A program made the translations under genes and the position numbers. Shown piece by piece: positions 43,600-52,824 of a DNA stretch of 64,000 nt. The notes under the pieces are model-generated. The model was given only the letters and a program-made list of their open reading frames with translations. It had not been told where the DNA came from and did not search any database. Position 1 is the first letter of the stretch; the number at the start of each line of letters is the position of its first letter. Source of the stretch: Mesorhizobium sp. B1-1-8 (GTDB lineage: Bacteria > Pseudomonadota > Alphaproteobacteria > Rhizobiales > Rhizobiaceae); contig NZ_CP083957.1 of NCBI RefSeq assembly GCF_006442795.2, positions 1 to 64,000 of the forward strand, written 5' to 3'.

Positions 43600-44123
43600 G
43601 CCTTCCGCCCTGGCATGAGGAGGCGATCGCCCGGTCGCACGACCGCAAAGCCTTTGACTGCGGCGATGTGGAGATGAATGCCTTCCTGCAGCGGTTCGCG
43701 CGACAAGGGCACGAGCAGAACGCGGTAAAGACGTTCTGTGCGGTTCCCGACGATGCACCGGACAAAATCCTTGGCTTCTACAGCCTGGCTCCAGCCTCGG
43801 TCGAACATCACGCAGTTCCTGCCGCGATGACGAAGGGTCTGGCGCGACACGATGTGCCGGAATTTCTGCTGGCACGGCTCGCCGTCGACAAATCGGTGGC
43901 GGGCAAGGGGCTCGGTGGTCAGCTTCTGCTGGCAGCCGCGCTGCGCTGCATCCGCGTTACTGAAGAGGTCGGCGGTGTGCTGATGATCATCGACGCCAAG
44001 AGCAAGCGGGCGGCGAACTGGTACGCGAGCTACGGCGCCGAGCCGCTGAATGATCGTCCAATGACGCTTGTCGTTCCGCTCAAGACCTTTGCCGAGACCT
44101 TGCAAGCCAGCGGGCACCTCTGA
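43596..44123 (+). CDS. Type II toxin TacT-like GNAT acetyltransferase
   Basis: A 175-residue GNAT toxin from a GTG at 43596 coupled to the antitoxin. Motif A, VDKSVAGKGLGGQLLLAAAL, carries the acetyl-CoA binding Q/R-x-x-G-x-G/A region, and WYASYGAEP is the C-terminal GNAT motif. TacT-type toxins acetylate the amino group on charged tRNAs and stop translation. With TacA it probably stabilises the plasmid. Confidence 0.85.
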   Translation: MSLPPWHEEAIARSHDRKAFDCGDVEMNAFLQRFARQGHEQNAVKTFCAVPDDAPDKILGFYSLAPASVEHHAVPAAMTKGLARHDVPEFLLARLAVDKSVAGKGLGGQLLLAAALRCIRVTEEVGGVLMIIDAKSKRAANWYASYGAEPLNDRPMTLVVPLKTFAETLQASGHL

Positions 44124-44259
44124 GGGCGCGCCGTTGGCCGACGCCCGGGCGGTCGAAACATCGTCTTGCGCCGCCCTGCTGTGGGACGGTCCGGAGGCTT
44201 GCTGAGCGTGATTTTTGGGCTTCTGCTCGACGAAAACGGTCATTTCCTCTTTAAAGAGC

Positions 44260-44294
44260 AAAACGACTGATAAGGCAACATTATCATTCGTTTT
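44260..44294. promoter_or_regulatory. 14-bp inverted repeat upstream of the DUF1403-scpB pair
   Basis: AAAACGACTGATAA, a 7-bp spacer, then TTATCATTCGTTTT (one mismatch in 14). It lies in an AT-rich segment 76 bp before the DUF1403 gene, without a U-tract suited to termination. Best explained as an operator. Confidence 0.45.
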
Positions 44295-44369
44295 ATGGCG
44301 CCGACAGGCTGTGCGTTTTGGCGTTAAAATCCTGGCGCAAAGCGCACGCGCGATTTACCCTCCAAGAGC

Positions 44370-45323
44370 ATGATTCGCCTCGATCCCGCGACCGCCAGCT
44401 CCACCGCGCCGTCAACCGTCCCGGCCTGGGCGCTCTCACCAGGCGGCGCGCCCAATGACGCGGACGCCGCTTTCCAGGCGGGCGCTGCCCTGGCTTCGCT
44501 CGACCCGCTCGCCCGCGCGCAGCCTGCCTGGTCCGGTGCCTGGCGCCAGCGGCTGGCGCTGAAATGCGCCGCCGCCAGCATGCGGCTCGCTGGCCGCGCC
44601 GAGGACGAGGCCGCGCTGCGCGATGCCTGGCAGCTTTGCCCGGCCGGCACCGATCCCGGCCCCGCCGGCGCCATTTTGGGCGCCTGGCGGCAGTTGGCCG
44701 CGCAGCCGCCCATCGCCAACGCCGACAGGCTCGAAAAGATCGTCGACCAGCTTGGTCTCCACTGGGACGGCGCGGCGCTCGCCGACCTCTGCACGGAAAT
44801 CGAAAATCTGGCTACGTCGCGTCGCTCGGCACCATTCGCCGCCGCGGCGATTGCCGCTCATGTCGTCGCGACGCGGCCCGACTCCGAGCTTTTGGCCTGG
44901 TGGCTGGCCGACCTGGTGCTGGCGCAAAACCTGCGCTGGCCGCGGCCGCTGCCGTTGTTGGTGACCCAGGTTTTTTCGCCGACCTTCCGCTCCGAAAGTG
45001 GAGGCAAAAGAATCCGGCCCGGCGAAAGGAATTTTGAGCGGGCGGTCTGCGTTGCGCTGGTTCAAGCGGCGGCGGAGGCCTGCCGGCTGGCCGGCGAGTT
45101 GTCGCGCCGCGCCGAAAGACTGCTAGCGGTGGCGCCGAAACTGCGCGCGAAAGGCGCCGGCGATGTGATTTTTTTGCTCCTGAATGAAGATGCCGTTTCC
45201 GGCTCGCTCGTGACAAAGAACCTGTCGCGGTTTGCGGTGCGGCGCCTGTTCGAACGGCTGCAACAGCTCGAGGCGGTGCGCGAGCTTTCGGGGCGCACCA
45301 GCTTCCGGCTGTTTGGGTTGTAG
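44370..45323 (+). CDS. DUF1403-family protein
   Basis: A 317-residue, Ala/Leu-rich, helical cytosolic protein typical of rhizobial plasmids. Visible blocks are WSGAWRQRLALKCAAASMRL, AWRQLAA, SELLAWWLADLVLAQNLRWP and PLLVTQVFSPTFRS. The function is unknown. The next gene (a ScpB homologue) begins two bases after the stop, so the two are made together and may act in the same complex. Confidence 0.78.
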   Translation: MIRLDPATASSTAPSTVPAWALSPGGAPNDADAAFQAGAALASLDPLARAQPAWSGAWRQRLALKCAAASMRLAGRAEDEAALRDAWQLCPAGTDPGPAGAILGAWRQLAAQPPIANADRLEKIVDQLGLHWDGAALADLCTEIENLATSRRSAPFAAAAIAAHVVATRPDSELLAWWLADLVLAQNLRWPRPLPLLVTQVFSPTFRSESGGKRIRPGERNFERAVCVALVQAAAEACRLAGELSRRAERLLAVAPKLRAKGAGDVIFLLLNEDAVSGSLVTKNLSRFAVRRLFERLQQLEAVRELSGRTSFRLFGL

Positions 45324-45325
45324 CC

Positions 45326-46024
45326 ATGAGCGAAGCGTCCGCCCGCCGCAAGCCAAACGGCCAGCCGGCTTTGCTGGACACAGAGCTCGACCACCTGCCG
45401 CCGGAGCTGCGCTGGCGCGAATGGATGGGCCGCGTCGAAGCTGTGATCTTTGCGGCAAATGAACCGGTGACACGTAGTGTGCTGGCGCGGGTGGTGGGGA
45501 AGAATTGCAACATCGAGCTGATCATTGATGACATCCGCACCGAGCTCGCCGGCCGCCCTTACGAACTGGTCGCGGTCGCCGGCGGTTGGCAGCACCGGAC
45601 CAAAAAGGCTTTTGGGGACGTCATCCGCAGTGCATTTGGCACAGCCGGGCAGGAGGCGAAAGAATTATCGCAGGCGGAGGCCCTCGTGCTGATGTGCATT
45701 GCCTATTTCCAGCCGATCACGCGGGGCGAGCTGTCGTCCTTCTTCGGCAAGGAGGTGTCGCGCGATCTGATCGGCGTGCTGCGCGCGCAGGAGCTCATCG
45801 CCTCGGGGCCGCGCAGCCCGCAGCCGGGCGCGCCCTACACCTATGTGACGACCAAGAACTTCCTGTCGCAGTTCGGGCTCGACACGCTGCGTCAGCTGCC
45901 GGATTTCGAAGCGCTCGAGGACGCCGGGCTGCTGTCGAAGGAGAAGCTTTTGGCCGGGGATATTCCGGCCGGGTTGGCTAATAGTGAGGGCGAGGACGAT
46001 GTCGTCGAAGAGCAGGTGTCGTGA
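45326..46024 (+). CDS. ScpB homologue (segregation and condensation protein B)
   Basis: A 232-residue protein with the two winged-helix domains of ScpB: WMGRVEAVIFAANEPVTRSV (WHD1) and AEALVLMCIAYFQPITRGEL plus PYTYVTTKNFLSQFGLDTLR (WHD2 and end). Chromosomal ScpB forms the MukBEF/SMC-ScpAB kleisin complex. Here neither SMC nor ScpA is encoded; the partner is a DUF1403 protein. It may recruit host SMC to the plasmid or compete with it. Confidence 0.82.
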   Translation: MSEASARRKPNGQPALLDTELDHLPPELRWREWMGRVEAVIFAANEPVTRSVLARVVGKNCNIELIIDDIRTELAGRPYELVAVAGGWQHRTKKAFGDVIRSAFGTAGQEAKELSQAEALVLMCIAYFQPITRGELSSFFGKEVSRDLIGVLRAQELIASGPRSPQPGAPYTYVTTKNFLSQFGLDTLRQLPDFEALEDAGLLSKEKLLAGDIPAGLANSEGEDDVVEEQVS

Positions 46025-46058
46025 GCGGGCGTTTGTCGCCTTGCGATCCCAGAGACGG

Positions 46059-46592
46059 TCAATGACTCAAGGACCAGGACGACTGGTCGTGCGGTAGTCG
46101 GTGATCGGGATCGTGAACCGCGACGTGATCGCCGTCGACAAGGTTGGCTGGAAAGATCACCAGATTAGTGCCGCCGGCATGACGCAGCGACGGAAACAGA
46201 ATGCCGCGAAGCCCGGCGGTGATGACCATGTCCGCAAGTTTCCACGACGGCGGGATTTTCTTGTCGATGCGAGCGATCTTGCGCCAGGCACAATCCCATT
46301 CCCGCCAGGCACCGTCCCAGATGTCCGGGTCGAATCCCTGCGAAAGGTCGGCCACCTCGGCGAGCGTGATCTTGTAAGCGGCAAGAGTGGCTGGCGGGAC
46401 GATGCTGGCACCCTGCTTGTATTCCTCCAACGCTGTCTGAGGAGCGCGGGACAGGTAAAGCGCTTCGACGCCTGGCCGGTTGAAGCGCCCGCCGTCGATC
46501 GCCGCGCCTGCACCGCTGGTGGGCAGGAAGGCCCATTTGGGTGTCAGATAGCGATGGAAGATCTCGTCCGGCCCGACGCGGGTGACCTTCAC
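46059..46592 (-). CDS. RES-domain toxin
   Basis: A 177-residue RES-family toxin. The three name-giving residues are present: Arg in DGGRFNRPG, Glu in TALEEYKQG and Ser in LFPSLRHAGG. RES toxins degrade cellular NAD+ to arrest growth. It is encoded after and overlapping its Xre/MbcA-type antitoxin (ATGA). Confidence 0.85.
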   Translation of the reverse strand: MKVTRVGPDEIFHRYLTPKWAFLPTSGAGAAIDGGRFNRPGVEALYLSRAPQTALEEYKQGASIVPPATLAAYKITLAEVADLSQGFDPDIWDGAWREWDCAWRKIARIDKKIPPSWKLADMVITAGLRGILFPSLRHAGGTNLVIFPANLVDGDHVAVHDPDHRLPHDQSSWSLSH

Positions 46593-46975
46593 CCGCGCGC
46601 CCCGTTCTCGAGATCCCGGATAAAGGCCAGGACTGCTTCGACCTGGCCGTCCGCGACGAGCTCGGCCGCCGTGCGATGGCCATAATCGGCGATCGGTTCA
46701 TTGCGATACCAGTAGATTGCCTTGTCCACGTCGCCGGTGAGCTCCGTTGCCGCCGAGATCACCTTCACCATCTCGCGCATCCGGCCCTGCAGGCGCTCCG
46801 ATGACGGGTTGCGGAGCGTGTTGCGGTGGACGCCGGTCAATTGCGCCAGATTGGCAACTTTCACGCCCAGCGCCTGCGACAGGCGCTTCGGCGAGATATA
46901 AGGAGTGCGCGGCTCCTGCAGGCTGTCGACAAAGCCCGAGATAACCGTGGAATGTACTAGCTGTGCCTGGGCCAT
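46589..46975 (-). CDS. Xre/MbcA/ParS-type antitoxin (DUF2384)
   Basis: A 128-residue antitoxin from the ATG at 46975 after GGAGAA. It has an N-terminal helix-turn-helix (LSQALGVKVANLAQLTGVHR) and a C-terminal DUF2384 toxin-binding region (AIYWYRNEPI). The upstream spacer holds two TGTGCRTA direct repeats that may be the operator. With the RES toxin it forms a type II module. Confidence 0.82.
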   Translation of the reverse strand: MAQAQLVHSTVISGFVDSLQEPRTPYISPKRLSQALGVKVANLAQLTGVHRNTLRNPSSERLQGRMREMVKVISAATELTGDVDKAIYWYRNEPIADYGHRTAAELVADGQVEAVLAFIRDLENGARG

Positions 46976-47065
46976 GACAATTCTCCGACCTCTCATACGC
47001 ACAATATATGCACATTTCAACGCATAGCAAGTGAACAGACGTTTGGGCGCGTGGGCGGCATGTAC

Positions 47066-47398
47066 CTAGAAGAGCGTTCCGAGAACCTTCCAGATCTGTT
47101 CGACAACCGGAATGCCGGCGGTCGGCGATGCTCCAATGACCGGAAACTGCACGAATTCTCCCTCGCCAGCCTGACCAACATTCTCAAGATAATAGACGGT
47201 CTTCGAACCGGGCATCACCTTTCCGAGCCGTTTGAGATAGGCAAAGTGATCGGTCGAAAACTCGTCGGCTCTGGTAACGACTGCTAAGATGCGCCCGTCG
47301 AGTAGCGCCAGGTCGGGAGCGGCTCCCAGAAGGACATACCCCGCGTCCAGTGCGACGGGAAAGGCGCTGTCACCCACAACGCCTGCAGCAGCGACCAC
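47066..47398 (-). CDS. Unrecognised protein, probably N-terminally truncated
   Basis: An open frame of at least 110 codons from a GTG at 47398; it is open further upstream to about 47,480 (RREKSQDEAVETDRSPILDQ) but has no good start codon. It has alpha/beta character: VVGDSAFPVALDAGYVLLGA, then DGRILAVVTRADEFSTDHFA and a C-terminal VIGASPTAGIPVVEQIWKVL. I recognise no family. The Mu-like transposon on the right may have removed its 5' end. Confidence 0.4.
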   Translation of the reverse strand: MVAAAGVVGDSAFPVALDAGYVLLGAAPDLALLDGRILAVVTRADEFSTDHFAYLKRLGKVMPGSKTVYYLENVGQAGEGEFVQFPVIGASPTAGIPVVEQIWKVLGTLF

Positions 47399-47608
47399 CT
47401 GATCGAGGATCGGCGAGCGATCGGTCTCGACGGCCTCGTCCTGCGACTTCTCTCGGCGGAGCGCTATTGCAGCGCTTAATCTTCACGCCGGGCTGACATT
47501 GATATTGCCTCCGCGAGGTGATCTCGGACGATCGTCAAATAGCCTACACGTTCGCGAGGTATATCCCCACCTCAGGAATTGCCCCGCGTCGACGCCAGGT
47601 TGCTAGCT

Positions 47609-49538
47609 ATGAGCGAGTGGCTGCCCACAGTTGAGTTTGCTGCGCTGGTCGGCATTGGGCGACAGGTCGCTCACCGCGCTCTTCGTCGGCGGCGCTGGCG
47701 AAAGAATCCGCTCGAAGTGCGGAAGGTCAATGGTCGGCGCGGCGGGAACGCCGGAGAGCAATATCAGGTGAATTCCACGTCCCTGCCGCTCGAATACCAG
47801 CACCGTTTAAAGGTCTCTCAAACCCTCGTTGAAAACCACTCGAAATCAATCACCGGCAGGACGGCAGAGCACACATGGTGGCTCGATTACCTGAGACCTG
47901 CGCTTCAGTATCCAGTCAAATCGACTGCCCGCTCCGACGCCCTGGTCAAGCTAGCAGACAACCCAACGCGGAACTGGGAAGGCACGGCGGTCAGCTATTC
48001 CCTGCGGACGCTGCTGCGCCATGCCGCACGCTTTGACGAAGGCATGAAGGTTGGACGGCATGGTCGATTGGACAGGGGTAAGAAGCGTGTCGTCATAAGC
48101 CGGAGGTGGGACAAGCTGGTCCCGTTCGAAGCATCCACCAAGGCAAAAATCGCGGAGGACCTAAAGCAGGAAATCCGCGGCCTCCTCAAAGGCGGCATGT
48201 CGTGGGGCCACACCCTGCAAGAAGCCGAGAAGTTCCTGGTCGACGCGACTCGGGCCTGGGGCTTTCGTCCCGGCGATCCTAGCGTGCTGGAGCGCGCTTG
48301 TTCTATCCCAACCGACCTCGTCTCAGCGGAACTCCACTTCCGAAACGTCCACCGGTTTAAGCGCGACCATAAGGCTTATGATGATCGCCGGCCGCGCATC
48401 CGGCGCACCGTCGCCTGCATGCAGCCGATGGAGCTGGTGGTCGGCGATGTTCATCCTGTGGACATTCACCTCACTCGTCCTGACGGCACTGTCGCCACTG
48501 CCAGGCTGATCGGCTTCTTAGACTGGGCGACGCAGCGCCTCTGGATAGGGCTGATCTTTTTCGAAAAGCGCGGCGGCGTGCAAAACCGCGACGTGATCGA
48601 AGTCTTCGCGGCCATCATCGAAGCGTGGGGCATGCCGCAGTCGCTCTATGTCGACAACGGCAAAGAATTCGGCTTCGTCGCCTTTCTGGACGATGCCATG
48701 CAGCTTACCGTGCCGGGCTTCCATGGCCCGTCTCGATCAACCCACGTCATCAATGCTTTGCCCTACAACGCCTCCGCAAAGCCGATTGAGCGTTTATTCG
48801 GCGACCTAGAGACGCGCTATTTCAGCACGGCGCGCGGCCACATCGGCGGCAACCGAATGAGCAAGAAGCAGGAGGCTATCGGCAGGACGGTGGCTCCGTT
48901 CGGCGCGTTCGAAGATGTGGTGCCGGCCATAGAAGGCTTCGTGCGCACCTATAATCACACTGCGCAGGGCAAGAAGAGCGCGCTCAAAGGTCTCTCACCT
49001 GAAGCCACACTCCGCAAACACCTTGAGGCCGGATGGGCGCCGACTGCGATGAGCCGCGATGAAGGTGCGCGCGGTCTGTGCGCGAACCGAAGAGCGGTCG
49101 GTTGTTCAGGGTGCGATATCGGTCGGTGGCCGTTATTGGACATGCCCAGAATTGCAGGCTTACCAATACGAGAAGATTTGGGTCCGTGTGCCGGCCTATC
49201 ACAAACCGGCCGAGTTGCTGCTGCTTGACCGCTATGGTGAACGAGTCGGCATAGCCTTTCCCGATGTCGAGTTCCATCCGCTCGACAAGCGCGGCGCAAA
49301 AGCATCAGCCGAACGCGCAAAGGTGCATCGGCAGGCGGTGCGTGACCTCGATCGGTCGGCGCCTGATATCGACGTGGCTGCACGCCTGATCGCACGCGGC
49401 CAAGCCCAGCCTGACTCGGTCCCCAACGTGCCCGTCGGCATCGTCTCTTACGATCCGGCGAAGCGGCCGGCGCGGATCGTGATGCCGAAGGGGCTTCGAC
49501 CTCCGAAGAGCGCCGACGCGAACAAGACGACCGCATAG
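47609..49538 (+). pseudogene. Mu-type transposase A (rve core), one frameshift
   Basis: About 640 residues if one extra G near 49,064 (GAAGGTG) is removed. It has an N-terminal DNA-binding domain (LPTVEFAALVGIGRQVAHRA), a central integrase core with DDE residues in VVGDVHPVD, SLYVDNGKEFG and SAKPIERLFGDLE, and a C-terminal Mu domain in the second frame (YEKIWVRVPAYHKPAELLLL). The shift separates core and C-terminal domain, so assembly of a transpososome is probably lost. It starts at ATG 47609. Confidence 0.7.
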
Positions 49539-49572
49539 CCGTTCAGATGGACTTGGCGAAGAGGATCGTCGG

Positions 49573-50333
49573 ATGACGTTTATAGAAACCCGCGCCGCGT
49601 TCACCGTACGGGCTGCATTCGATACGGCGGTCAAGATGCGATATCCGGTGCTTGCGGTCGGCAAGGCCGGACTCGGAAAGACTGTAGCGCTCAACTGGAT
49701 AGCCGCCCAAAGCGGAGCTGCCTATTGTGAGGTTGCGCAGCATACCAAGGCTATCAGGCCGATGTTCCTGATGCTGCATGACGCCTACGGCGTCCAAAGG
49801 GACAGCAAGCACACATACGATCTTGCGAAGGATTGCATGAATTTTTTGGGCGCCCGATACGGCCCGACGCGTCCGTTGTTGGTGGACGAATATCAGAACT
49901 TCACACCCGCTGTTTGCGGGAGCTGCTGCATCTTCAGGAGCGGTGCGGCTTCGCTTTACTGCTCGCCGGCAACACTCATCGGTTAGCGGGCACGAGGCGT
50001 GATACCCACGCTGTGGATCAGATCGAAAGCCGTATCGGCATGCGTTTCGAGATCGGGCAGCCGACGCGGGAGGACTGCGTGAGGATCGGCGCGGAACACG
50101 ACGTTGAGGGAGCCGACGCCTACGAAGCGATTGTTATCTACGGTGAGAACACCTCCCTTCGCGCGCTTTGCCCTCTCCTCCAGAATTGCGCTGCCGGGAC
50201 CAGCACCTTCGGCAGCATTCGTCTTCCCCGGATAGAGATCACGCTTCGCGGCATGTCGTGCGGCAGCGATGTGCTCAGGCTTCTACACGAGCGCCGAAAC
50301 GCCGCCGCAGACGACCTCCGCAGCCCGGCTTAA
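49573..50333 (+). pseudogene. Mu B/TniB-like transposition ATPase, one frameshift
   Basis: The first frame gives the AAA+ N-terminus with Walker A GKAGLGKT and Walker B PLLVDEYQNF; a one-base loss near 49,913 throws it out of frame. The second frame continues LRELLHLQERCGFALLLAGN and RIGMRFEIGQPTREDC, the rest of the ATPase. MuB/TniB delivers target DNA to MuA. Two TAATTCCGGAC direct repeats (50331-50341 and 50351-50361) at the gene end probably belong to the right terminus of the element. Confidence 0.68.
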
Positions 50334-50667
50334 TTCCGGACAGCGACAGATAATTCCGGACGGCACACTGGAATGTCTCCGAGATTCAACAGGCCTAAAT
50401 TAACACGGAGCTTCAAAGGAGCGTTATCTTCGAGTAGCGGACAACAATTTTATCCTGCCGGAAGCGGCGCTCCAGGTCGCTCCGTCGGCGCTGCCAATCT
50501 GAAACGTCCACCTTCGGCGTCATTATCTCGAACACGACGATATCATCCCGGTCTGTTTCTCCGCCATCCTTCCAAAGACCCTCCGCGGGCGCCTGGAGAT
50601 AGGCGGTCACGCCATCGAAGCGAGCCGCTAGTTCTTCTTTCAGACGATCTGACCTGCCACTGAATTT

Positions 50668-51597
50668 TCATCCAGTCGCAATTAGAGCCTCGGCGGTTGG
50701 TGATACGTCGTAGAGCGCGGCTTGAGCAACCGGCGAAGACGCGGAGCCGCCAAATAGTGCAGCGGCTTCGCCGGTTGCGGTGAGTGTCGCGGCGAAGGTC
50801 GCCGGCGTTCGATAGCCGAGCGAGGAATGTGGCCGCGTGGTGTTGTAATCTTTGACCCATTCGACGAGAGCGCTGCGGGCATGGTCGAGGCCGAAGAACA
50901 GGCTTTCGTTCAACAGCTCGTCGCGCATGCGGCCGTTGAAGCTTTCGATGTAACCGTTCTGCATGGGCTTGCCCTTCTCGATGTAATGCCAGTCGACGAT
51001 GTGGTCCTGCGACCAGGCGAGGATGGCGTTCGAGGTGAACTCGGTGCCGTGGTCGGAGACGATCATGCCGGGCTTGTCGCGGCGGCCGATCAACTCGGTC
51101 AGCTCGCGCGCCACACGGCGGCCGGAGATCGAGGTGTCGGCGATCGCGGCCAGGCATTCGCGCGTCACGTCGTCGACGATGTTGAGCACGCGGAAGCGGC
51201 GGCCGCAGGCGAACTGGTCGTGCACGAAATCCAGCGACCAGCGTGCATTCGGCTTCGCCTCCACCAGGATCGGCGCCCGCGTGCCAACGGCCCGCCGCCG
51301 TGAACGTCGCTTGCGCACCGTCAGCCCTTCCTCGCGATAGAGTCGGTAGATGCGGTTGATGCCCGACGGCTCGCTCTCGCGCCTCAACAGGATGAACAGC
51401 CGCCGGTAGCCGAAGCGCCGGCGTTCGTTGGCCAGCTCGCGCAGCCGGCCGCGCAGTGCCGTCTCCGGGGGACGCCGCGACCGGTAGCGGATCATCTTGC
51501 GGTCGGCACCGACGATCGAACAGGCCCGCCGCTCCGACAGGCCCATCGCGGCCTGCAGATGCGCGACTGCCTCGCGCCTGGCGGCGGGCCCTACCAT
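50668..51597 (-). CDS. IS3-family transposase OrfB (DDE integrase core)
   Basis: About 309 residues. It has an HTH_21-like N-terminal part ([20 protein letters not shown]) and then the rve core with Asp in WSLDFVHD, Asp in VSDHGTEF and Glu in [20 protein letters not shown] is at the end. It is expected as an OrfAB fusion: an A7 run (51603-51597 on the minus strand) at the end of orfA allows a -1 frameshift directly into this frame. Confidence 0.88.
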   Translation of the reverse strand: MVGPAARREAVAHLQAAMGLSERRACSIVGADRKMIRYRSRRPPETALRGRLRELANERRRFGYRRLFILLRRESEPSGINRIYRLYREEGLTVRKRRSRRRAVGTRAPILVEAKPNARWSLDFVHDQFACGRRFRVLNIVDDVTRECLAAIADTSISGRRVARELTELIGRRDKPGMIVSDHGTEFTSNAILAWSQDHIVDWHYIEKGKPMQNGYIESFNGRMRDELLNESLFFGLDHARSALVEWVKDYNTTRPHSSLGYRTPATFAATLTATGEAAALFGGSASSPVAQAALYDVSPTAEALIATG

Positions 51598-51857
51598 TTT
51601 TTTGACAGAAGCTCGCGCAGCGCCGAAGCTTCCAGCATCTGGTCGGCAAGCAGCTTCTTCAGCCTGGCGTTCTCATCCTCGAGCGCCTTCAGCCGCTTGG
51701 CGTCGGAGACGTCCATGCCGCCGTACTTGGCCTTCCAGTTGTAAAGCGTCGCCTCCGAGATCCCGTGCTTGCGGGCAAGATCGGCCGTCTTCGCCCCCGC
51801 CTCGTGCTCGCGCAGAACCGCGATGATCTGCTCTTCCGTAAACCTGCTTCGCTTCAT
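51591..51857 (-). CDS. IS3-family transposase OrfA (HTH_Tnp_1)
   Basis: An 88-residue protein from the ATG at 51857: [20 protein letters not shown] and [19 protein letters not shown] form the helix-turn-helix, and the C-terminal leucine zipper ([20 protein letters not shown]) mediates dimerisation. It ends in the A-rich slippery run shared with orfB. Confidence 0.88.
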   Translation of the reverse strand: MKRSRFTEEQIIAVLREHEAGAKTADLARKHGISEATLYNWKAKYGGMDVSDAKRLKALEDENARLKKLLADQMLEASALRELLSKKW

Positions 51858-52076
51858 CAGTCCGTCCTTCAAAAGAGGGCCGGACTCTAATCTCAGCTGG
51901 AGGAAATTACCCGTGGCAGGTCAGATCGAAATCACTTCCGGGGAAGAGTTGACCTTGGTTGTCTGAACGGGGCAACAGCATTTGGACGAGGTACATAGTA
52001 ATCGCTGCTATGCTGCGGATCTGAGGGGACTGCTTTCGAGGAGAGTAATCTTCGACTAGCCTGACGAGGCAAAAGG

Positions 52077-52101
52077 AATACGGGCGGCGCTCGCCCGTAT
52101 T
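52077..52101 (-). terminator. Hairpin, probable terminator of the leftward hypothetical gene
   Basis: A perfect 10-bp stem (AATACGGGCG with CGCCCGTATT) around a 5-base loop, followed on the minus strand by CCTTTTGCC. It lies about 80 bp beyond the stop of the gene ending at 52180. Confidence 0.5.
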
Positions 52102-52179
52102 CTCACAGTTAGCGATCTCAGGCCAAAATGCACATGCTTGGACTTTCGCTCGCCGCCTTTTTCAACTTCCTGAGGTCTC

Positions 52180-52644
52180 TTACTCCCTCGCATGATTCAA
52201 AATGCGAAATACCGGCCAATGGGCAATCGCTTCACGCAATCTGCTGAAAAGCTTGCCTTCTTTGTCGATGGCAGACCGGACTTGAACGGCAGCCCATCCG
52301 GCTTTCATCGTCCCGCCGACGTGGCAGTGGCAAACAATCGCGTGCAACTGCCAATCCGTTAGCTCGAAGAAGCGTTTTGATTCGCCATACGTATCGTTTT
52401 TCAATCCTTGCGCGCGCAATGTTGGATCGGCGAAAGCGATGCCTAGCGCGGAGTCCAGGGACCGAGCCTTGTCACGCAACTCCAAGGTCATGTATTCCGT
52501 CCCGGGGAAGGCGGCGAGGCACCGCTCGGGATTTCGCTCGAGCAGCATGGCCCAATGTTCCAAACGCTGACGCCGCGTCATAGCCGGAAACAATGCATCG
52601 ACTTCCGCGACCTCATGTAGTTCTTCAAGTGTCTGATGTTTCAT
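52180..52644 (-). CDS. Hypothetical protein
   Basis: A 154-residue protein from the ATG at 52644 after AACAGGAGACGGCC. Helical; features include LFPAMTRRQRLEHWAMLLER, AFPGTEYMTLELRDKARSLD and the His/Cys pair in HAIVCHCHVGGTMKAG. It has no signal or membrane segment, and I recognise no family. It is intact with a good ribosome-binding site. Confidence 0.6.
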   Translation of the reverse strand: MKHQTLEELHEVAEVDALFPAMTRRQRLEHWAMLLERNPERCLAAFPGTEYMTLELRDKARSLDSALGIAFADPTLRAQGLKNDTYGESKRFFELTDWQLHAIVCHCHVGGTMKAGWAAVQVRSAIDKEGKLFSRLREAIAHWPVFRILNHARE

Positions 52645-52824
52645 GGCCGTCTCCTGTTGGCGAGGCGCTCTGCCTGCAGAATGCACAGGTCGGAATGGGC
52701 CTCAGTCGTCCCTATGCAGGCGAACCAGCAGTGCGTCGGGAAGTTCCAATGGCGAGAAAATTTAACAGTGTGCCTGCTTCAATTTCCCGCTGTCTCTGTG
52801 CCTTGGACCGCCCCGAGCAACGAG

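Larger units (their letters stand above)
50650..51923 (-). mobile_element. IS3-family insertion sequence (IS407-type), 1274 bp
   Basis: Terminal inverted repeats begin TGACCTGCCAC at both ends and continue with matching TTTC-TCCAG and ATTAGAG blocks over about 45 bp. Flanking GATC copies (50646-50649 and 51924-51927) form a 4-bp target duplication, typical of the IS407 group. Two overlapping leftward genes encode OrfA and OrfB. Intact ends, intact genes and an exact target duplication indicate recent insertion and probable activity. Confidence 0.88.
50413..51996 (-). pseudogene. 101-residue conserved hypothetical gene split by an IS3-family element
   Basis: Removing 50650-51923 and one copy of the GATC duplication restores an uninterrupted 102-codon frame (51996 down to 51924, then 50645 down to 50413). 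The protein begins MYLVQMLLPRSDN and continues ARFDGVTAYLQAPAEGLWK, then DDIVVFEIMTPKVD and WQRRRSDLERRFRQDKI. It resembles short conserved proteobacterial proteins that I know only as hypothetical. The insertion falls after codon 24, so the gene is inactive. Confidence 0.72.

Noticed and set aside
49055..49070. Programmed frameshift in the Mu-type transposase
   Set aside because: No slippery heptamer or stimulatory hairpin is evident, and Mu transposases are not known to need recoding; simple mutation is more likely.
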